From NCBI GenBank assembly GCA_031769625.1, contig JAUIMM010000602.1:434001-498000 (forward strand): a stretch of DNA of 64,000 bases, written 5' to 3'. The translations under genes and the position numbers were made by a program. The DNA comes from Taudactylus pleione (taxonomy: Eukaryota > Chordata > Amphibia > Anura > Myobatrachidae). The notes under the pieces were generated by a model. That model ran no database searches. It was not told where the DNA came from and saw only the letters and a program-made list of their open reading frames with translations. Position 1 is the first letter of the stretch, and each line of letters opens with the position of its first letter. Shown piece after piece: positions 57,229 to 64,000 of this stretch.

Positions 57229-57330
57229 CTCCCAACGGACTCCTCTACACATCAGGAAGGTCACTGCCTTGTTCTGCTAACACCAAGGAAGAACTAGAAG
57301 AGGTTGTCATTGATGCACATGTATGAAATA

Positions 57331-57635
57331 TAACTTTTATTGTTAGCTGTAACATGCATAGATTATATACAGTCAGTGAGATATTAAAAGAAAGAGAATT
57401 AGAAATGTGAATACAGTATGAAGCGTGTGTAATAAGGAAATTCTGAGCCGTACAGCCCTACCATTAATTACTCATATTTATGTTTATATATACGTGTCTG
57501 TCTCACTTGTTATATATTGAGATAATAAATTCTTCATTCCAAATCCCTCAATATTGATGTTTTATTCTCTTTACTCTTAGGTCTATTTATTTCACATTCA
57601 TTGGTGATCCCAAAACAGATCTTTCATATCGAATA
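57331..57635. other. Unassigned AT-rich segment
   Basis: Sequence between the LINE endonuclease remnant and the poly(A) end of the minus-strand L1-like element. No gene or repeat recognised. Confidence 0.5.
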
Positions 57636-57899
57636 ACTTTTTTTTTTTTTTTTTTAAATATGAGTTTTGATTTTTTTGGGGGGGGTTTTTTCAACATTTT
57701 TTGACAACCAAAAAAAGAAATTATACATACAGGATATCGTGCCATTCTTTTCAGCATTAACAAATGAACCAAGTCTGAATCAGCAACTTGCAGAAATAAA
57801 ATTATATGATACAACTCACTATAAAAATTCAATCACCGAATTCCACAAAAAGAACGTTCACAGGCATGAAGAAAAATAAGAAAAGAAAAATGTATAAAA

Positions 57900-58540
57900 T
57901 GATAATAAAATAAAGCATATATACATATAAAAGATATGATCTGAACCCCAGTGCGGCAAGGCCTTTCATTATTATCTCAAAATTCCAGCTATGGAGGCAT
58001 ATAAAATAACCCACTGAACAGAATGGGAAATTTATTTTTGGGGATATATAACTGCAGATTACGAAGCAAACACCAAGTCGTGGTTTCAGACAGCTTCATT
58101 ATGTGTGCTTTGGTGTCGAGATCCAAACTGTCAGTGTATAAACCCCATTAGGCATGAAAACGGATCACTCCTTTCTCAACATCAGGTAAAGTGGCCTATC
58201 TGTTGAAATATATGATTTGTAGCAGTGTATTTTTTATCGCCTGAAGAAGGTGCAGTAGAGACTCCAATTTCGATGTATAACCTTTTTCGTTACAGTGACG
58301 ACTACTGTAAGAAAGGGTAACGGTTCTGTTTTTCTCCCTTTGTAGATCCCAGTTTGCAAAATGAGCAAATAACATAGCTAGGGGGTCTTTCTGAAGATGT
58401 AAGACACAAATCTTGTTTATAAAGACCATAACTTTTTCCCCAAATTTTCGTATTTTGCCACATTCCCACATATTATGAAAGAATGCGACTCGGGAAGCTT
58501 TACATTTTGGGCAACCTCCTGATTCTCACAGGTTCCCGAA
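57900..58540 (-). pseudogene. L1-like ORF2 C-terminal fragment
   Basis: A frame at 58471-58196 encodes F-H-N-M-W-E-C-G-K-I then KVMVFINKICVLHLQKDPLA, resembling the C-terminal segment of L1 ORF2 (H-x-x-W-x-C-x-x-I-x-x-F-W). Downstream it runs into the 3' tail with stop codons. Confidence 0.6.
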
Positions 58541-58543
58541 TAT

Positions 58544-58964
58544 AGATAGACAGTAATTTGTTAGACAATGTCTAGATAGACGCCACATGTTAGACAGTGA
58601 AAGTTTGACAGGGACAAAAGTCAGACAAACTAAAGTTAGACATGTAAAAAGGTCGACACAAAAATGGTCGACAACCTTTTAACAATTTTTAGGGTTAGGC
58701 ACTTACCCCCACGGTTAGGGTTAGGCACCAGGAGGGAGGGTTAGGGTTTGGGTGAAGATTAGGGCTAAAAAAATAAAATAAAAAATTGTCGACCATTTTT
58801 GTGTCGACCATTTTCATGGTGAACTTTTGACCATGTCGACATTTTGTACCTTTCAACATATTTACATTTCTAACTTTAGTGGGTCTGACTTTTGTCCCTG
58901 TTCTAACTATTCACTGTCTAACATCTGGTGTCTATCTAGACATTGTCTAATTACTGTCTATCTC
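58544..58964. mobile_element. MITE with GTCGAC motifs and telomere-like core
   Basis: Inverted arms: 'tagatagacagtaatt' at the left and complement at the right, inner 'gtcgacacaaaaatggtcga' and complement, core 'agggttaggcacttaccccc' and related TTAGGG-like copies. It sits inside the L1-like element. Confidence 0.82.
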
Positions 58965-58969
58965 TTATA

Positions 58970-59280
58970 CCACACCCATTCTCCCTGAATGACATGTTTT
59001 TTATTTATTTATTAACAGTTTCTTATATAGCGCAGCATATTCCGTTGCGCTTTACAAATGTTTGCCCTATGAATGGTTTTAATATGTACTTCCTGCCAAA
59101 CGGGGGGGTGGAGAATTTTCAAGGTCTTTTCTGTATGTTTCAATAATATAGTAGGAGAAACTAATTGTGGAATTTTCAAAGACCAACTCTGAACACAGCT
59201 TTTCCATAAGACATCTACGGGATCAGGAAACAAGTAAGGATACAAATGTCGTGTTTTGTAATGCATAATATTTGGAACAT
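58970..59280 (-). pseudogene. L1-like ORF2 fragment
   Basis: Minus-strand translation with VDVLWKSCVQSWSLKIPQLV and several stops, between the MITE and the 50-bp array. A stretch 'gcagcatattccgttgcgct' (about 59033-59052) may belong to another small repeat. LINE assignment rests on position and composition. Confidence 0.45.
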
Positions 59281-59284
59281 TAGA

Positions 59285-60445
59285 AAAGGGTTTTTAAATA
59301 TTGGTATCAGCCTCCTTTAGCATGGGTGATAGTGAGGACTGTATAAAATATTGGTATCAGCCTCCTTTAGCATGAGTAATAGTGAGGACTGTATAACATA
59401 TCGGTATCAGCCTCCTTTAGCATGGGTGATAGTGAGGACTGTATAAAATATCGGTAGCAGCCTCCTTTAGCATGGGTGATAGTGAGGACTGTATAAAATA
59501 TCGGTATCAGCCTCCTTTAGCATGGGTAATAGTGAGGACTGTATAAAATATCGGTATCAGCCTCCTTTAGCATGGGTGATAGTGAGGACTGTATAAAATA
59601 TCGGTATAAGCCTCCTTTAGCATGGGTGATAGTGAGGACTGTATAAGATATTGGTATCAGCCTCCTTTAGCATGAGTAATAGTGAGGACTGTATAACATA
59701 TCGGTATCAGCCTCCTTTAGCATGGGTGATAGTGAGGACTGTATAAAATATCGGTAGCAGCCTCCTTTAGCATGGGTGATAGTGAGGACTGTATAAAATA
59801 TCGGTATCAGCCTCCTTTAGCATGGGTAATAGTGAGGACTGTATAAAATATCGGTATCAGCCTCCTTTAGCATGGATAATAGTGATGACTGTATAAAATA
59901 TCGGTATCAGCTTCCTTTAGCATGGATAATAATGAGGACTGTATAAAATATCGGTATCAGCTTCCTTTAGCATTAGTGATAGTGAAGGTTGTATAAAATA
60001 TTGGTAGCAGCCTCCTTTAGCATGGGTGATAGTTAGGACTGGATAAAATATCAGTATAAGCCTCCTTTAACATGGGTGATAGTGAAAACTGTATAAAATA
60101 TCGGTATCAGCCTCCTTTAGCATGGGTGATAGTTAGGACTGTATAAATTAACAGTATCAGCCTCCTTTAGCGTGGGTGATAGTGAGGACTGTATAAAATA
60201 TCGGTATCAGCCTCCTTTAGCATGGGTGATAGTGAGGACTGTAGAAAATATCGGTATCAGCCTCCTTTAGCATGGGTGATAGTGAGGACTGTATAAAATA
60301 TCGGTATCGGCCTCCTTTAGCATGGGTGATAGTGAGGACTGTATAAAATATCGATATCGGCCTCCTTTAGCATGGGTGATAGTGAGGACTGTATAAAATA
60401 TCGGTATCGGCCTCCTTTAGCATGGGTGATAGTGAAGGATGTATA
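59285..60445. repeat. 50-bp tandem array inside LINE
   Basis: About 23 units of 'cctcctttagcatgggtgat' plus 'agtgaggactgtataaaata'. The flanking sequence on the 60440-60540 side reads as L1 ORF2 on the minus strand (S-F-Q-D-F-K-S-K-Y, FYLYLPIRHF), so the array probably grew from LINE coding sequence. Confidence 0.93.
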
Positions 60446-60545
60446 AAATGACGAATTGGCAAATACAGGTAGAACTCATTGTTGGAAAGCAAATATTTGG
60501 ACTTAAAATCCTGGAAGGCGCACAATAAACCCCCAGGATCAAACA

Positions 60546-60820
60546 CATCTCTAATAACGTATAACCAGCGCTAAAGAACAATTAAAAGATGATGGACGGT
60601 TTTAAAATAAATTAAAAAATCATATAAAATCTATCACATATATACTGATAATCTGACAGTGTAGATGCATCTCAAAAATACACACATTAGAAAAAGTTAT
60701 TAAAAATATAAAAAAATTAAAAGCATGCATAGAAGACACCATTAAAGTCCGCTCCTGTAACAATTGATTGGTTAGAAGGAAAATTCTCTCTTTTATCTGA
60801 CCCCAGGTTGATCATTTTTA
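60546..60820. other. Unassigned AT-rich segment
   Basis: Sequence between LINE material and the fold-back at 60822. No gene recognised. Confidence 0.5.
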
Positions 60821-60821
60821 G

Positions 60822-61632
60822 CAGCAAATAAAGACTTTACCACTGATGAAAGCTGAGCGTCCATTGCTCAGCGTAACATGTTGAGACATTCTGACACACT
60901 ATCCAGACTCCTGGAATCATTTGGATCCATTTGGACTCTGGGTCTCATTCAGACCGGCTTGCGAGCGCTGTACGCTCGCAAGCGGGTCGATGTTACCCAA
61001 ATGCGCATGCGCACGATGGAGGTGCCTCGGTCGTGCGCATGCGCGAGACCCGGCGAGCGACGGGGAAGCCGTCGCTCGGAGTCTCACACCAAAGGGGGCG
61101 TGCTGTCGATGGTGATTGACAGCACGCCCCCTTTGGTGGGCGTGCCGGGGGCGTGGCTGCCCAGACAGAGGCGTTCCCATGGGAACGCCTACCGTCTGGG
61201 TCCGACCCCACTGACATCACTAGTGATGTCAGTGGGAGTGTTTTTGGCTCTGGTAGAGCCAAAAGCACTCCGGGCTTGCAGCAGACGAGACCCTACCACA
61301 AGGGTCTCGTTGCAAGCCCGATGGTCACGATGGTCTTGACCATTGCGACCATCTTTTTGGCCGCTCGCATAAGCTGTGGGTGGCCACCCACAGCTATGTG
61401 AGCGGCCAGGAGGCCGCTCCAATTTTAGGTAGGCCGCCCTGATTCAGAGCGAGCGCTCTGGTCAGAGCGTCCGGCTCTGAATCAGGCCCTCTATCCCCTT
61501 TTGCCATCATCTGTTGCAGCTCTTGGATTACTCTTTGTGGATTGTTCTTCAGCCTTCCTGTTGGACTCGCTGGATACCAGATGTTTCCCTTAAAGCGACC
61601 TTATCCATCAGTGGTAAAGTCTTTATTTGCGC
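60822..61632. mobile_element. Outer fold-back element hosting the hairpin chain
   Basis: 'gcaaataaagactttaccac' at the left end and its complement at the right (about 61606-61632) are inverted ends, with 100-140 bp of unique sequence on each side of a nested insertion (60940-61489). It is inserted in the L1-like LINE. Confidence 0.72.
60940..61489. mobile_element. GC-rich chain-of-hairpins element
   Basis: Ends 'gggtctcattcaga' and 'ctctgaatcaggccc' are imperfect inverted repeats. Inside are about ten consecutive hairpins: 60958-60982, 61054-61078, 61088-61137 (20-bp perfect arms), 61161-61199, 61207-61236 (30-bp perfect palindrome), 61236-61270, 61271-61320 (nested), 61321-61352, 61359-61407 (nested) and 61446-61459. 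Flanking TCT on both sides may be a target duplication. It has no convincing reading frame. It is much GC-richer than its surroundings. Confidence 0.8.
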
Positions 61633-62213
61633 ATATTATTATCTTCTAGTAAATCTCTAATAGCAGCTGTACCCCTCACCCTCCAGGCCAAATATCTAGC
61701 ATTTTCTTGACCAGGGACGAACATATGATTACCCCAAAACGTGTTGCTCGGGGATATAGTATGTCGCCTGCATACTTTGCGGGTTATTTGCAGCCAACCC
61801 AAATATGCATCATAAAATAAAATGTTACTTTGCGCCAAAGATGGAAGATGTTCTTTAGGGGTATACAGGACTGCAGCTAGTGAATAAGGGTAAGCTAATT
61901 CTTCCTCCAAGGATTTATAGGAATAAGTCTCAGAACCCATCAGCCAATCAGGTATAGTATATACTGAAAGAATACAGCATTGGTAAATGCCGAGACATGC
62001 GGCACTGCCAGTCCACCTTCAGCTTTAGTTACATACATCTTGGCCCTAGATATACCTGGTTTCCCATTCCTCCATACAAACTTAAGAAATAGATTAGTAA
62101 TTTTAAGAATATCAGGTCTCAATAGTCTTATTGGCAACATATGAATAGTGTAAGCCAATTAGGTAATATGACTGATTTCAGCAATGCCACCCTACGCATG
62201 AGAGAAAATGGAA
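61623..62213 (-). pseudogene. L1-like ORF2 fragment downstream of the RT core
   Basis: Minus-strand frames encode LFLKFVWRNGKPGISRAKMY and KAEGGLAVPHV, matching the region after the RT domain of L1 ORF2 (F-x-W-x-x-K-P-R-I, EGGLGLPD). The second frame begins S-E-T-Y-S-Y and contains F-W-G-N-H-M-F-V-P-G. There is one frameshift or stop near 61940. The remainder continues at 60540 after the nested elements. Confidence 0.72.
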
Positions 62214-64000
62214 GACCATGCCAAACCTCCCATAATATAGTTACTTCAGCTATCACAGGAGATAACGAAAGACCATGCCAAATGTCCAATAATCTTGTTC
62301 CTTTAGTAATCACAGAAGAGATAACGGGAGACCATGCCAAACCTCTAATAACAACGTTACTTCAGCTATCACAGGAGAGATAACGGGAGACCATGCCAAA
62401 CGTCCAATAATCATGTTCCTTTAGTTATCACAGGAGAGATAACGGGAGACCATGCCAAACCTCCAATAATATCGTTACTACAGCTATCACAGGAGAGATA
62501 ACAGGAGACCATGCCAAACCTCTAATAATATCGTTACTTCAGCTATCACAGGAGAGATAACGGGAGACCATGCCAAACGTCCAATAATCTTGTTCCTTTA
62601 GTTATCACAGGAGAGATAACGGGAGACCATGCCAAACCTCCAATAATAACGTTACTTCAGCTATCACAGGAGAGATAACGGGAGACCATGCCAAACCTCC
62701 AATAATAACGTTACTTCAGCTATCACAGGAGAGATAACGGGAGACCATGCCAAACCTCCAATAATCTTGTTCCTTTAGTTATCACAGGAGAGATAACGGG
62801 AGACCATGCCAAACCTCCAATAATAACGTTACTTCAGCTATCACAGGAGAGATAACGGGAGACCATGCCAAACCTCCAATAATAACGTTACTTCAGCTAT
62901 CACAGGAGAGATAACGGGAGAACATGCCAAACCTCCAATAATAACGTTACTTCAGCTATCACAGGAGAGATAACGGGAGACCATGCCAAACGTCTAATAA
63001 TATCGTTACTTCAGCTATCACAGGAGAGATAACGGGAGACCATGCCAAACCTCCAATAATATCGTTACTTCAGCTATCACAGGAGAGATAATGGGAGACC
63101 ATACCAAACCTCCAATAATATCTTTACTTCAGCTATCACAGGAGATAACGGGAGACCATGCCAAACCTCCAATAATAACGTTACTTCAGCTATCACAGGA
63201 GAGATAACGGGAGACCATGCCAAACCTCTAATAATATCGTTACTTCAGCTATCACAGGAGAGATAATGGGAGACCATGCCAAACCTCTAATAATATCGTT
63301 ACTTCAGCTATCACAGGAGAGATAACGGGAGACCATGCCAAACCTCCAATAATAACGTTACTTCAGCTATCACAGGAGAGATAACGGGAGACCATGCCAA
63401 ACCTCTAATAATATCGTTACTTCAGCTATCACAGGAGAGATAACGGGAGACCATGCCAAACCTCTAATAATATCATTACTTCAGCTATCACAGGAGAGAT
63501 AACGGGAGACCATGCCAAACCTCTAATAATATCGTTACTTCAGCTATCACAGGAGAGATAACGGGAGACCATGCCAAACCTCTAATAATATCGTTACTTC
63601 AGCTATCACAGGAGAGATAACGGGAGACCATGCCAAACCTCTAATAATATCGTTACTTCAGCTATCACAGGAGAGATAACGGGAGACCATGCCAAACCTC
63701 TAATAATAACGTTACTTCAGCTATCACAGGAGAGATAACGGGAGACCATGCCAAACCTCCAATAATAACGTTACTTCAGCTATCACAGGAGAGATAACGG
63801 GAGACCATGCCAAACCTCTAATAATATCGTTACTTCAGCTATCACAGGAGAGATAACAGGAGACCATGCCAAACCTCTAATAATCTTGTTACTTCAGCTA
63901 TCACAGGAGAGATAACGGGAGACCATGCCAAACCTCTAATAATATCGTTACTTCAGCTATCACAGGAGAGATAACGGGAGACCATGCCAAACCTCCAATA
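62200..64000. repeat. 59-bp tandem array growing out of LINE sequence, runs off window
   Basis: About 30 units of 'gagagataacgggagaccat' plus 'gccaaacctccaataataac' plus 'gttacttcagctatcacag'. The first, most diverged unit overlaps L1-like ORF2 (minus-strand W-H-G-L-P-F-S-L-M), so the unit is probably a piece of the LINE reading frame. It is still continuing at the window end. Confidence 0.92.

Larger units (their letters stand above)
57636..62215 (-). mobile_element. L1-like LINE (ORF2 3' part), with nested insertions
   Basis: A minus-strand LINE whose 3' end is marked by an A-run on the minus strand (plus-strand T20 at about 57636-57655). ORF2 pieces lie in order: 62213-61623, 60540-60440, 59280-58970 and 58540-57900. 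It is interrupted by the hairpin-chain element inside a fold-back, a 50-bp array and a MITE. The 5' part continues into the 59-bp array and beyond. Confidence 0.72.

Noticed and set aside
60878..61422. Several short Arg-rich frames in both strands
   Set aside because: Caused by GC-rich palindromes of the hairpin-chain element; symmetrical on both strands.

Overview
The window looks like nuclear DNA of an anuran amphibian with a large, repeat-rich genome. The reasons are amphibian-type multi-exon C2H2 zinc-finger genes (a KRAB-like exon plus repeated GEEETYVTD acidic modules), DIRS-type tyrosine-recombinase retrotransposons, Tc1-like and hAT-like DNA transposons, LINE fragments, and very many tandem arrays. 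The species cannot be named from sequence alone.

The core is an inverted, head-to-head pair of zinc-finger genes. The minus-strand gene runs from about 20.2 kb down to 984 (exon 2 9866-10014, exon 3 7925-8116, exon 4 6931-7054, exon 5 6714-6812, exon 6 6266-6563, eight-finger exon 984-1858). It appears broken by a 1-bp insertion in exon 5. The plus-strand gene runs from about 20.4 kb to 44884 (exons 28251-28400, 29839-30030, 30176-30299, 30413-30510, 40444-41131, ten-finger exon 43692-44884). It splices in silico to an intact frame of about 790 codons. A short GC-rich segment at 20106-20461, with CCAAT-type and GC-box motifs and a candidate donor site pointing out on each side, is the likely shared bidirectional promoter.

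The first three introns of both genes carry tandem arrays that start at the 5' splice site and copy it (66-bp units in intron 3, 73-bp in intron 2, about 42-bp and 83-bp in intron 1). Each intron-1 array has been split by a DIRS element: 14047-19830 on minus, decayed, and 21374-27052 on plus, with RT and recombinase intact but gag broken. The plus gene's intron 5 (about 9.9 kb, against 150 bp in its sister) holds a 100-bp array with a dead Tc1-like transposon, a 33-bp array, fold-back elements and a hAT MITE.

Downstream of the plus gene lie a MITE with telomere-like motifs, a 7.3-kb array of 126-bp units with higher-order blocks (46080-53365), a second dead Tc1-like transposon, a LINE endonuclease fragment split by a hAT-like element, and a nested minus-strand L1-like LINE (57636-62215). 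Inside that LINE are two arrays that may derive from LINE coding sequence, a MITE, and an unusual 550-bp chain of about ten consecutive hairpins (60940-61489).

No rRNA, tRNA or CRISPR array was recognised. Many long open frames here are artefacts of arrays whose unit length is a multiple of three.
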